From contig CAZWRV010000023.1 in assembly GCA_964636325.1 (NCBI GenBank), positions 5,646 to 69,645 on the forward strand: a stretch of 64,000 nt of DNA, in the 5' to 3' direction. The stretch comes from CAZWRV01 sp964636325. GTDB taxonomy: Bacteria > Verrucomicrobiota > Lentisphaeria > Victivallales > GWF2-50-93. A model generated the notes under the pieces. The model made no database searches and was not told the origin of the DNA. It saw only the letters and a program-made list of their open reading frames with translations. A program made the translations under genes and the position numbers. Positions 42,024-50,870 of this stretch are shown in pieces (the first letter of the stretch is position 1; the number at the start of each line of letters is the position of its first letter).

Positions 42024-45000
42024 ATGAGAATGGCGATCATCACAGGCATCCTTTTTGCGTCGGCGGCGCTCTGCCGGACGGCAGTGGCCACCGAAACGGA
42101 GCACACTGATTTAAGAATCCTTCCGGCGCCGGGCAAGGTCGTAGTCGACGGCAAATACGACGACTGGGATCTCACCGGCTCAATCTTCATATGCTCCGAC
42201 GTCGAGAACTACCGCGACCAGTTCGCATCATGGCAGAGCGCCATGTATGACTCCGAAAACCTCTATCTCCTCTCCCGCTGGATCGACACGACACCGATGA
42301 ACAATCCGGGAATCTGCGGCTCGGACATGGGCTTCCAGGGCGACTGCCTCCAGGTCCGCTTCATCACCGGGCCCTCAGGAAAAGTTCCCGATTCGCGCGG
42401 CGACGACGCTGCGCTCGGACAAAAAACGACCCATGTCTCCGCATGGAAAGGGAAGGACGGAAGGGACATCATCGACCTGGCCTACGGCAAGAAGTTCGAC
42501 GAGGGCGGAGTCAAGGACGCCAAGAAGGAAGGTGCAAAGCAGGCCTTCCAGAAAACTCCGGATGCCCCTTCGACAGGCTCAGGACAGGCAAAAGGCTATG
42601 TCCAGGAAATCGCCATCCCATGGAAACTCCTCACCAAGGACGGGCATGCGCCGAAGCCGGGCGACACCTTCATCATGACCTATGAACCAAATTTCGGAAC
42701 GAGCTCCAAGCTGCGCATTTCGACAAAGGATCTCTTCAGGGCCGGAGTCACCCCCGACCGGGTCTTCGCATTCTGCTCGTATGACCGCTGGGGGATGGCG
42801 AAGTTCGAGGCGTCAGGAAAGGTCTCCCCTCAGCCCATGCGGCTCTCCGACGGCCGCGAATTCCCGGTCGCAATGAAGGATGGAGTGCCCGTCATAGATT
42901 TAAAAGGACTGTACAAGGAGGACAAGCTCGAAGGTTTTGCCAAGCTGGAGTTCGAAATTCCGGACGACGGATTCGTCTCCATAATCATAAAGAATACGGA
43001 CGGCATGGTTGTCAGGAACCTTGCGAACGCGAAGTTCATGACCAAGGGAAAACAGGAAATTCTCTGGGACGGTCTTGCCACACCGAGCGACCGGAAGCCA
43101 GGAGATCCAGTTCCCGCCGGTGAATATAAATGGGAGGGGATCTGGCACAAAGGGATCGGACTCTCGCTCGTAGGCTGGGCCTGCAACGCAGGCAAGGCGC
43201 CTTTCGACTCTCCCGGCGGCAACTGGGGCGGCGACCAAGGCCCTCCGGTATCTGTCGACTCGGACAATGAAAACATGTTCCTGGGATGGGCCGCTTCAGA
43301 GGCCGGACAGGCCCTGGTATGCACGGACTTCGACGGAAACGTCAAGTGGCGCCACAAGCGCGGCGGATTCGGCGGGGCGCAGCTCGTGGCCGTCGACAAC
43401 GGAATCGTCTATGTCTATGATTCAGGACAGGGTAACGTGATCTACCGTCTCGACACGAAGAAGGGCGAATATTCCAACTGGAAGGACGCAGGCGAGGCGA
43501 CGCTCGAACTCGGAAAGATCATGGCGCAGTTCAAGCCCGCAAGCGCAGACCCGAAAGAAGAACCTGCGGCAAGCGGCCTCGCCGCTACCGGCGGCAAGCT
43601 CTTCGTAAGCTACGGTTCCATTAATGCCGCATGGGGCAAGAAACAGGCTTCCGGCGACCTTCTGCTGATGATCGATGGAACCACCGGTAAACTCATCAAG
43701 AGCGTGAAGACAGAAAATCCCGGCGACATCAAGACCGGGGCCGACGGTAAGCTGTATATGCTCGGCGCTGATTCCAAGGTCTCCATCGTCAATCCGGAGA
43801 CTGGCGAATCGACACCCGTAATCGACGGACTCAAGAACGCCAGAAGCGTCGCCGCCGACAAGGACGGCAACATCTATGTCTCGATCTCCGACCCGGAAAA
43901 CCAGATAAAAGTCTTCGACCCTTCGACAGGCTCAGGGCAAGCAAAACCAATCCGCGCCATCGGCAAACAGGGAGGACGCAGCCTGACGGGTCCGTGGGAG
44001 AAAAACGGCGTCCGCTTCGCCGTCGGAATCAAGGTCGATCCTAAAGGTAAACTCTGGGTGATGGAGTGCGACAACGCTCCTAAACGCATATCAAGATGGG
44101 ATGCGGCCACCGGCAATTTCGAAAAGGAATTTTTCGGCTCGACGGACTACGGCGCCGGCGGCGGTGCCATATGCCCGGCGGATCCATACACGATGATCGG
44201 ACAGGGATGCGAGTGGAAGCTCTCGCCTGAGACCGGCAGGGCCGAATGCGTCGCAGCCATAAGCCGCGTCCGCTGGGCCAACGCCCGTTTCGGAACCGGC
44301 AAGGACGGCCGCGTCTACGCGGCGATCGGAGGCGGCTGGCCTAAGCACCTGCCAGTTAACATCTTCGAACGCGTCTCCGCAGGAAACTGGAAGCTGAGGA
44401 CTGTCGTATCCACAGACGAAGAGGAGAAGGATCCGGTCCACATCACAGTCTGGTCAGACCGGAACGACGACCAGCAGGAGCAGCCGGACGAGGTTAAGAA
44501 ATACGAACTCGCCCTCGGCGGATGGATCGACGGATGGTATCTTTATTTCAACCAGGCGATGGCGTTCTCCGGAGGAACACACCGTCTTGACGTGACCGGC
44601 TGGACTCCCTGCGGTGCCCCGGAATACGACATATCAAAGGCGGTGAAAATGCCCGCACCTGAAGACGTCGGCCAGCGCGGGGGAATGGGCGCCCAGAAGG
44701 ATCTCGCCTCCGAGGACGGCAACTACGTCCTATACAACGGGCATTACGGAACCGAGCACAGCGACTTCACCTGCTTCGACATCAGGTCGGGCAAGAAGGT
44801 CTTCGCATATCCCAACAACTATGTCGGCGTCCACGGTGGCCACCTGGCGCCTCCTGCAAAGACCGGCCTGATCCGCGGAGCATACGACATCGCCGGAACC
44901 GTCAAGGCCCCTCCCCCGCTCGAGAACCTCTTCTTCATCGGAACTGACAAAGGCGAATGGCACATCCTTTCCTCTTCGGGATACTACGTCTCGAAACTTT

Positions 45001-45974
45001 TCGAAGGCGATCCGATGAGAATAAAGTGGCCTGACGAAGCTGTCCCTGGCGCGAACATGAACTGCGTCCCTCCGGGAATGGGAGCAGAGGACTTCGGCGG
45101 CTCGGTCATCAAGGCGAACGACGAAAACGTCTATGTGCAATGCGGCAAAACCGCCTTCATCGACTGCAAGCTCACCGGCATTGACACTGTAAAACCGCTC
45201 AGTGGCGGAAACATCAGGATATCCGCGGAAGACACGGAGACCGCCCTCGGCTTCAAGGAGAAATACCTGAACGTCGCGGCCGCCGTTAAAAACTTCAAAG
45301 TGGCCAAGAAGACAGTTGCATTCACAGGCAATCCGTCCGCTGACTTCGGTGCAGAAGCGACTGAATTCGGCCCGGACAACGCAAAGATAAAAGCTTGGCT
45401 TGCCCATGACGACGCAAATCTTTACGCCGCTTGGCAGGTGAACGATCAGAGCCCCTGGATAAACGGCGCCACAGGATTCGAAAATCTATATGCATGCGGC
45501 GACACTGTTGATTTCCAGATCGGAACCGACGCATCTGCGGACAAAATACGCAACGAGGCGGTCAAAGGGGATCTCCGCCTGTCAATTGGATCACTCCAAG
45601 GCAAGAACGTGGCCGTAGTCTATCGCAAGGTCTCGGACGAGAAGGCGCCGAAGACCTTCTACTCCGGAACATGCAAGGACGGATACACCATGGAATATGC
45701 GAAGATGGCAGAAGGCGTGAAGATAGGCGTCAAGCCGGCGCAGGACGGAAAATCCTATGTTGTCGAAGCGGCAATCCCGCTAAAGGATCTTGGAATGAGC
45801 GCTGCTTCAGGAGTTAAACTCTCCGGAGACATCGGCGCCACATTCAGCGACCCCGCCGGAAAGGACACAAATCTCAGAGTCTACTGGAGCAACCAGGCCG
45901 CAGGTATCGTCGCCGACGAAGTCGAGGAACTCAGGATGCAGCCGTCCAAATGGGGAGAACTGATTTTCGAATAA
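42024..45974 (+). CDS. Very large secreted protein with CBM9-like ends and beta-propeller-like centre
   Basis: The 1,316-residue protein has a signal peptide (residues 1-22). Residues about 30-230 resemble a CBM9/DOMON sugar-binding sandwich (ILPAPGKVVVDGKYDDWDL). Residues about 300-375 are a FlgD-like Ig domain (GMVVRNLANAKFMTKGKQEI, then LWDG). Residues about 380-1050 are repeated propeller-like strands (KLYMLGADSKVSIVNPETGE, GNIYVSISDPENQ). Residues about 1085-1316 are a second CBM9-like domain (AKIKAWLAHDDANLYAAWQV). It probably binds or holds polysaccharide outside the cell; no catalytic site is recognised. Two in-frame copies of a CTTCGACAGGCTCAGG repeat encode PSTGSGQAK near residues 181 and 632. 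It is downstream of regulator 2 and pseudopilin 3, likely one operon. Confidence 0.75.
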   Translation: MRMAIITGILFASAALCRTAVATETEHTDLRILPAPGKVVVDGKYDDWDLTGSIFICSDVENYRDQFASWQSAMYDSENLYLLSRWIDTTPMNNPGICGSDMGFQGDCLQVRFITGPSGKVPDSRGDDAALGQKTTHVSAWKGKDGRDIIDLAYGKKFDEGGVKDAKKEGAKQAFQKTPDAPSTGSGQAKGYVQEIAIPWKLLTKDGHAPKPGDTFIMTYEPNFGTSSKLRISTKDLFRAGVTPDRVFAFCSYDRWGMAKFEASGKVSPQPMRLSDGREFPVAMKDGVPVIDLKGLYKEDKLEGFAKLEFEIPDDGFVSIIIKNTDGMVVRNLANAKFMTKGKQEILWDGLATPSDRKPGDPVPAGEYKWEGIWHKGIGLSLVGWACNAGKAPFDSPGGNWGGDQGPPVSVDSDNENMFLGWAASEAGQALVCTDFDGNVKWRHKRGGFGGAQLVAVDNGIVYVYDSGQGNVIYRLDTKKGEYSNWKDAGEATLELGKIMAQFKPASADPKEEPAASGLAATGGKLFVSYGSINAAWGKKQASGDLLLMIDGTTGKLIKSVKTENPGDIKTGADGKLYMLGADSKVSIVNPETGESTPVIDGLKNARSVAADKDGNIYVSISDPENQIKVFDPSTGSGQAKPIRAIGKQGGRSLTGPWEKNGVRFAVGIKVDPKGKLWVMECDNAPKRISRWDAATGNFEKEFFGSTDYGAGGGAICPADPYTMIGQGCEWKLSPETGRAECVAAISRVRWANARFGTGKDGRVYAAIGGGWPKHLPVNIFERVSAGNWKLRTVVSTDEEEKDPVHITVWSDRNDDQQEQPDEVKKYELALGGWIDGWYLYFNQAMAFSGGTHRLDVTGWTPCGAPEYDISKAVKMPAPEDVGQRGGMGAQKDLASEDGNYVLYNGHYGTEHSDFTCFDIRSGKKVFAYPNNYVGVHGGHLAPPAKTGLIRGAYDIAGTVKAPPPLENLFFIGTDKGEWHILSSSGYYVSKLFEGDPMRIKWPDEAVPGANMNCVPPGMGAEDFGGSVIKANDENVYVQCGKTAFIDCKLTGIDTVKPLSGGNIRISAEDTETALGFKEKYLNVAAAVKNFKVAKKTVAFTGNPSADFGAEATEFGPDNAKIKAWLAHDDANLYAAWQVNDQSPWINGATGFENLYACGDTVDFQIGTDASADKIRNEAVKGDLRLSIGSLQGKNVAVVYRKVSDEKAPKTFYSGTCKDGYTMEYAKMAEGVKIGVKPAQDGKSYVVEAAIPLKDLGMSAASGVKLSGDIGATFSDPAGKDTNLRVYWSNQAAGIVADEVEELRMQPSKWGELIFE
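42565..42590 (+). repeat. In-frame intragenic repeat, copy 1
   Basis: CTTCGACAGGCTCAGG plus flanks encodes PSTGSGQAK inside the large secreted protein, near residue 181. This motif is known as a small mobile palindrome-like repeat in many genomes, where it also appears in the FDRLRTG frame. Confidence 0.7.
43919..43944 (+). repeat. In-frame intragenic repeat, copy 2
   Basis: This is the same CTTCGACAGGCTCAGG core in the same reading frame and orientation, encoding PSTGSGQAK near residue 632. Both copies keep the frame open. Confidence 0.7.
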
Positions 45975-46315
45975 CAATCTCCCGGAAAGAATTTTGACAG
46001 GATAACAGGATTGAAAGGATTGGTAAAATATTTGTTCACCTTTTAAGTCAATACCTTCCGGTGGTAATGGACACCACATACCGTTATAAGCTCCTGAGAT
46101 TTGTATTCGTATATGGTCACTCAAACTTGTTGATGAATTACGCGGATAAAGGCAGAATATCCCATATGCAATAAGTTCAGTTTTGCATCTATGGCAAAAA
46201 CATTTATGCGGGCATAGCAATAAAATTGATAAGATGATAAATCCTGTGACGGTTACAGCTGCCCTATTCCTAAATGATTTCTAATTTTATTGAAGAAGTC
46301 GGCCATACGGCAGGA
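45975..46315. other. AT-rich gap between convergent genes; nothing identified
   Basis: The 341 bp separate the ends of two convergent genes. GACAGGATAACAGGATTGAA near 45995 has a short repeated ACAGGAT core of a kind common in intergenic DNA. No gene, clear terminator or copy of the other repeats is visible. Confidence 0.4.
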
Positions 46316-47191
46316 TCACTGGTTGGTGTAGATCGGCGCGCCGGTCTTCGATTCGATCCACGTGACCGACCCGTCTGAGAAGCCGGCGTTGGCCGCATAT
46401 GGATAATTGGTGCCGCATCCGTCGACGTTGGCATACATCTTCGGCCGGTGCGGCAGGATGAAGGTCTTGCTGGAGCCGTTATAGGTCAGCCACACCTTTG
46501 GGCAGACCATCAAAAGGCGGCGTTTGACATAGCTGTCCTCCCCGCCGAGAGGACGGTTCGGCGAGGGATCATAAATCGCGGTTCCGGTGCCGTAGACCCC
46601 GACCTGGTACCAGTCCCATGCTCCCGGTCCATACCACACGAAGGACGGATATGTGCGCTGTGTCATCGCCGTCATATCGGTTTCCACCACTCCGTCCATG
46701 CCCCAAAGGTTGTATGGGCCCCAGAAGGTCTGATATGGAGTCTTGTCGCTAAAGTCCATTACTGTGCACCCCATGAACTTCACATTGCCCATCCCGCTGT
46801 TGAGCAGGCACGCGCGCCAGTAGGTGCGCATAGAACGGCCTTCGTTGAAGATGTGATCGAAATTCCCTGCGTCTCCGGCGCCGCCGTTGTAGTTGTAGTG
46901 GGCGCTGGCGGTTCCGCCGACCCAGCCTTTTCCGTAATAAGGGCATGTCGGGCTGTAGTTACCCAGCCCTTTCTCGTAGTCGCAGGCATAATTGAGTATG
47001 GCCGTCAGGCACTGGCGCATGTTCGACTTGCAGGTGATGTCCTTAGCGGTGCGCCTGGCGTTCTGGAGCGCCGGCAGCAGCATCGAGGCAAGGATCGCGA
47101 TTATAGCGATGACTACGAGCAGCTCGATGAGCGTAAAAATTTTCCGGGACAGAAAATTTTTACCCGGGAGAATCTTCTTGTCCCGTTTCAT
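46316..47191 (-). CDS. Pseudopilin-like protein 4
   Basis: The ATG at 47191 follows GGAGGATTAAGC, an excellent ribosome-binding site. The 291-residue protein has an 18-residue leader (MKRDKKILPGKNFLSRKI), then FTLIELLVVIAIIAILASML, with Ile at -1 instead of Gly. The secreted part is rich in aromatic residues (CPYYGKGWVGGTASAHYNYN; YGPGAWDWYQVGVYG) and ends with AANAGFSDGSVTWIESKTG, the DG motif with Ser after it. It lies 350 bp downstream of the GH42-like gene, on the same strand at the far end of the third locus. A perfect inverted repeat (47133-47163) sits in the leader-coding sequence. Confidence 0.85.
   Translation of the reverse strand: MKRDKKILPGKNFLSRKIFTLIELLVVIAIIAILASMLLPALQNARRTAKDITCKSNMRQCLTAILNYACDYEKGLGNYSPTCPYYGKGWVGGTASAHYNYNGGAGDAGNFDHIFNEGRSMRTYWRACLLNSGMGNVKFMGCTVMDFSDKTPYQTFWGPYNLWGMDGVVETDMTAMTQRTYPSFVWYGPGAWDWYQVGVYGTGTAIYDPSPNRPLGGEDSYVKRRLLMVCPKVWLTYNGSSKTFILPHRPKMYANVDGCGTNYPYAANAGFSDGSVTWIESKTGAPIYTNQ
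47133..47163 (-). promoter_or_regulatory. Perfect inverted repeat inside the pseudopilin 4 leader
   Basis: Arms GTAAAAATTTTC (47133-47144) and GAAAATTTTTAC (47152-47163) are exact complements around a 7-base loop. Stem and loop lengths equal those in pseudopilin 1. It encodes GKNF and RKIF directly before FTLIEL. Confidence 0.6.
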
Positions 47192-47260
47192 GCTTAATCC
47201 TCCTGATACTCGGCAATCTTTGTCGGTAACTTTGTCGTGAGCTTTGTCGTCTTCTGTAGG

Positions 47261-47310
47261 GTTGAGCCAAGCTAAACTGCGGCTCAGCACGGCTTCACCC
47301 TCCATCGAGT
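47261..47310 (-). repeat. Dispersed repeat, GGGTTGAG...CCTCCAT family, copy 2
   Basis: On the minus strand it reads ATGGAGGGTGAAGCCGTGCT, then GAGCCGCAG and a GGCTCAACCC end. It is shorter than the copies at 11701 and 63573. The rest of the 350-bp gap between the GH42-like gene and pseudopilin 4 holds no gene. Confidence 0.6.
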
Positions 47311-47541
47311 TTCTGATCGACAGGACTGCGAATCCCGCAGAGCACCACTTTCCTGAAACTCCGCTATCTTCTCCGCCTTGCAAATGATTTTGCATTTTCA
47401 TATAAGTTATGAATTCAGCAGATGGACGCAGTTTGCTGGATTCATACCTGAAACCTGGCACCCGAAATATGTAATGCAACCCGGGCCATCCAATCCCCCT
47501 TCCAAGCATCCATTCATCCGACCATCCACCCGACGAGTGTT

Positions 47542-50500
47542 TTACTTCAGCATTCCGGCCAGCGCGTCCGCTCCGGCATTGAGGCCGGCTTCGTCGCTTG
47601 CGCCGATGAAGATGACGTTCTTCTCGACGGCGAAGGGCGACCATGCGAACTCAAGCAGCGCCTTGCCTGGCCCTGGATATTTCGCGTCCGCGACCTGAAG
47701 GAGGATTTCGCTCGCCTGCAATGCTGCGACGGCGCTTCCGGACTTCGAATCACCAATCAGGACAAGATGCGATTCGGTAGTGTAGGCCTCCGGGAGCTGG
47801 GGCGGCAGCTGGTTGCCCCCGACATATGAATGCAGGCGTGTCCAAGGACGAGCCCATCTCGCACGGAACTCCGGCGTCGTGTCCACGGCCTTTGTCTCGC
47901 CTTTAAGCACAGAGACTTGATTTTTCGCGTCGACGTAGAGCTTCACGCCCGGCTCGTAGCATGTTTCCATGTCGGTGTTGTCAAAGTCCACGAATCCGTC
48001 GCCCACGATTGTCACAACGCTTTCGGGGGTCTTCCATGCTGCGGCCTTCCCTTCGGCAGTATGGCTGGTGACGTTGCCCTGCGCGTCGAACCCCAGCTTG
48101 ATTTCCTGCCTGACCGTTCCGGGCGGCGACTTCTCGTCTCCGGTGGCCGAGCAAAGCTTGGCGGTCGGATTCCAGACGCGGGGATACGCCACCTTGCGCA
48201 GCGCCGCTCCTTCAGGCTTGGCTTCCGCCTTGATACCTTTCGCGGACATGATGCCCGCCAATTTTTCCGCGAACGCCTTCTGCCCCTCGTTCCCAAATGC
48301 GACAACCAACGCCGGCTTTGCGGACAGGAACGCGCCGAGCGCCTGCTGGTCAAAGACGCGGACCTTGTCGGCAATGACAGCAGCCGTCGGTTTCGCGGAG
48401 TCAAGCTTGACTTTCGTCTCAGCCTTCAATGCGGCTAACGGACTTTCGATCTTGATCGAATATTCTCCGGCAGGACTGTTCTGCCCGAGCGAAATCGTTT
48501 CTGCAAACTGCCCGTTCTTGTCGGTACCTCTGAAGCAGGAATTCCGGACATTTCCATCGGGAGCTACGATGCTGAGAGTGAAAGGCCATGGCATCTTGAG
48601 CCCCTTCAAGCCCACCTTTACCTCCACCGCGCCGTCCTTGAGCGAAGCGGCAAGATCAATCCCCTCCGGAGCGCGCGGAGCGACGACGTATATCTTCATT
48701 TCTCCCGGTGCGAAACTGCCCTTGATCGGCCCGTTAGGAGCGGCAACCCGGCCTGCCTTCTGCCAGTCGGGGCCTTCGACGCAGTATACGAGCGAATCTT
48801 TCGGCAGATTCTGAAGCGAGAATATCGCATCATGGGCCGCATAATTGTAGATCCAGTAGGCCTTGTCGTCCGGAATTTCAGGAAGCTTCTCGCACGCGTT
48901 GAGGACGAAGATCAGCTCCCCCTCCCCCGCCACATGCCGTTCCGCGGCAAGATGGACCGAGTCCGTGACAAATGCCTGACGCGCAGGCGTCTTCGAGAGC
49001 GTCGCCTTGAAAAGCGGTGTCGCGGCGCGCGCAGGCTCATCCATGAAATAATTGGTATGGTAGAGGCTCGACTGTTTCTTGCTCAGGCCGTTATCCTTCT
49101 TTTCCGCCAGCGCATAGTATGCCCCCCAGCGCCAGCCTAAATCCTTGACAATCGCGTCGGTGACAATTGCTCCTTCGATTTTCACCGTCGTGCCCTTGTC
49201 GACGACAACGACGCCTCCGGCCTTCTGGAAATCCGATATCGCGGCTTTGACATCGGCAGGAAACTCAAAGGTCTGGCCGATGACGACGAGCACCTTGTAT
49301 TTCTTGAGCCAGCCCTGCGGGACGCGTTTCTCGTGCAGTATGTGGGCCGGATATCCGGCGCGGGCTATCGCCTGATGCGTCTGGAGGATGTTGTCCTTGT
49401 AGTCCTGCCCGACGCTGTATGCGCTTGCTTCGACCTGTCCGTCCTTGACTTTCGTATCCTCCGGAAGGGAGGCGATCATCAGCTTGATCTGCTCGCCCGT
49501 CTTCTTCTTCGATTCGCGGGCCGCAATATCCTTCTGCCTCATCGCGCATTCTGTGAAGCTCCATAGCACCGCGATGTCATGGCCGATGACTTCGGCGCCT
49601 GCAAAAAGACCGCCAAGCCGTGCGGCCGGCTCGTTTACAGCCTTTAGATCCTCCGCCTTCATGCCGAGCATGTTCAACCACCAGTTGCTGTGCAGGCCGG
49701 CCATTATCATCGCGTTCAGCATCACACGGTAGCTGTCGCCCTGGTTCGGCTGAGGAACGCATTCCGCGAAAAGCTGCCCGTTCATCGCATGGGCGACCTT
49801 GCGGGTCGGGTCGTCGCACTTGTCCAGGTAAAGTCCGCTGAGCGCACCCAGCTTCCCGATCCCCCAGTCCATGAACACATGCGTCGTGGGAATGTCGTTC
49901 ATTTCCTGGTTCAGCGGGTCGGTGCCGTCCATGATGGCATGCGGCGCATAGAGGTCGGTGGAAAATACGAGCGAGGGCCATACCGTCTTCAAGTCCTTGC
50001 AGGCCTGCGCGTTCTGCTCCTTCATGATGGCGCAGCGGACTGTCATGTATTTCATCCAGTCGGCGTCGGACTGAGCCGCTATGTCCTGCGTATATTTCCA
50101 GCCGCGCGCCTCATACCAGGCCTTCTCGTCCCAGTTCGGGAATCCGCTGGCCATTCCGCCCGCGGGAGTCTTTCCCCATGAGAGACCCGGCTCGTCGAGC
50201 GTGCCGAGGGCGGGAATGTTGAGGGCGTAGCGCCGCAGGCTCTGCGCAGTCCGGAAATTGAAGAGCCTCATCGCCTCGGTCATCTCGGGCGCAGCCCAGC
50301 TCCTTTGCGAGCCCCACGGCTTGTGTGTCACGTAGCCGGTCCAGTACATGTATACGACCGTCGGCAGATCCTTGGTGATCGCGTTCTCGAACGCATTAAG
50401 CCCCATGGAACGCTTGCCCCTCGGCTCAGGATCCGGCTGGCCGTCCCGTGTCAATATGGTGCTGCTGAAGAAGTTGCCGAGGATGAAGTTGGCGCCGCCC

Positions 50501-50862
50501 TCGCGCAAAGGCCCAGTCTGAGAGAGAAGCATGGGGGACTGCTGGAGGCCAGAGGAGACGGTCAGCTTGGCGGCGTCCTTCCCGTCAAGCTTGACCGCAT
50601 ACTCGGAAGGCGCCAGGCTGTTCCCGGGAAGAGTGACAACAACAGTGGAACCGTCGCCGACGACCGGAATGGCAACCGGCGCCAGACCCTTCACTGATGG
50701 TACCAGCTCGATGTTCGCGGCCCCACCTTTTTCGAGCCCCGAGACCGCAAGCTCAACAGGCTCCTTCGAATAGAAAGCATTCCTCCCCTGCGGAAGAACA
50801 AGCTCCGCAGCAAACACCGACGACGCCATCACCACGGCAAACACAACCGCTCCGATCTTCAT
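47542..50862 (-). CDS. Secreted GH42-like (beta-galactosidase-type) protein
   Basis: The 1,106-residue protein has a clear signal peptide (MKIGAVVFAVVMASSVFA, cleavage near residue 18) and the strong site AGGAGGTCTC before its ATG. An N-terminal sandwich region of about 110 residues precedes a barrel-like region with NIPALGTLDEPGLSWGK (possible Asp-Glu pair). HSNWWLNM follows, and then an amidotransferase-like domain near residues 520-590 (YKVLVVIGQTFEFPADVKA, FQKAGGVVVVDKG), as in the trimerisation domain of GH42 enzymes. The C-terminal 350 residues are unassigned. It probably acts outside the cytoplasm on a glycan. Its start is 8 bp after the GH38 stop, so they share an operon. Confidence 0.65.
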   Translation of the reverse strand: MKIGAVVFAVVMASSVFAAELVLPQGRNAFYSKEPVELAVSGLEKGGAANIELVPSVKGLAPVAIPVVGDGSTVVVTLPGNSLAPSEYAVKLDGKDAAKLTVSSGLQQSPMLLSQTGPLREGGANFILGNFFSSTILTRDGQPDPEPRGKRSMGLNAFENAITKDLPTVVYMYWTGYVTHKPWGSQRSWAAPEMTEAMRLFNFRTAQSLRRYALNIPALGTLDEPGLSWGKTPAGGMASGFPNWDEKAWYEARGWKYTQDIAAQSDADWMKYMTVRCAIMKEQNAQACKDLKTVWPSLVFSTDLYAPHAIMDGTDPLNQEMNDIPTTHVFMDWGIGKLGALSGLYLDKCDDPTRKVAHAMNGQLFAECVPQPNQGDSYRVMLNAMIMAGLHSNWWLNMLGMKAEDLKAVNEPAARLGGLFAGAEVIGHDIAVLWSFTECAMRQKDIAARESKKKTGEQIKLMIASLPEDTKVKDGQVEASAYSVGQDYKDNILQTHQAIARAGYPAHILHEKRVPQGWLKKYKVLVVIGQTFEFPADVKAAISDFQKAGGVVVVDKGTTVKIEGAIVTDAIVKDLGWRWGAYYALAEKKDNGLSKKQSSLYHTNYFMDEPARAATPLFKATLSKTPARQAFVTDSVHLAAERHVAGEGELIFVLNACEKLPEIPDDKAYWIYNYAAHDAIFSLQNLPKDSLVYCVEGPDWQKAGRVAAPNGPIKGSFAPGEMKIYVVAPRAPEGIDLAASLKDGAVEVKVGLKGLKMPWPFTLSIVAPDGNVRNSCFRGTDKNGQFAETISLGQNSPAGEYSIKIESPLAALKAETKVKLDSAKPTAAVIADKVRVFDQQALGAFLSAKPALVVAFGNEGQKAFAEKLAGIMSAKGIKAEAKPEGAALRKVAYPRVWNPTAKLCSATGDEKSPPGTVRQEIKLGFDAQGNVTSHTAEGKAAAWKTPESVVTIVGDGFVDFDNTDMETCYEPGVKLYVDAKNQVSVLKGETKAVDTTPEFRARWARPWTRLHSYVGGNQLPPQLPEAYTTESHLVLIGDSKSGSAVAALQASEILLQVADAKYPGPGKALLEFAWSPFAVEKNVIFIGASDEAGLNAGADALAGMLK

Positions 50863-50870
50863 GAGACCTC

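Noticed and set aside
45807..46220. A 137-codon minus-strand frame overlapping the end of the 1,316-residue gene
   Set aside because: Half of it is antisense to the real gene and the rest lies in an AT-rich gap. No motif or ribosome-binding site supports it.
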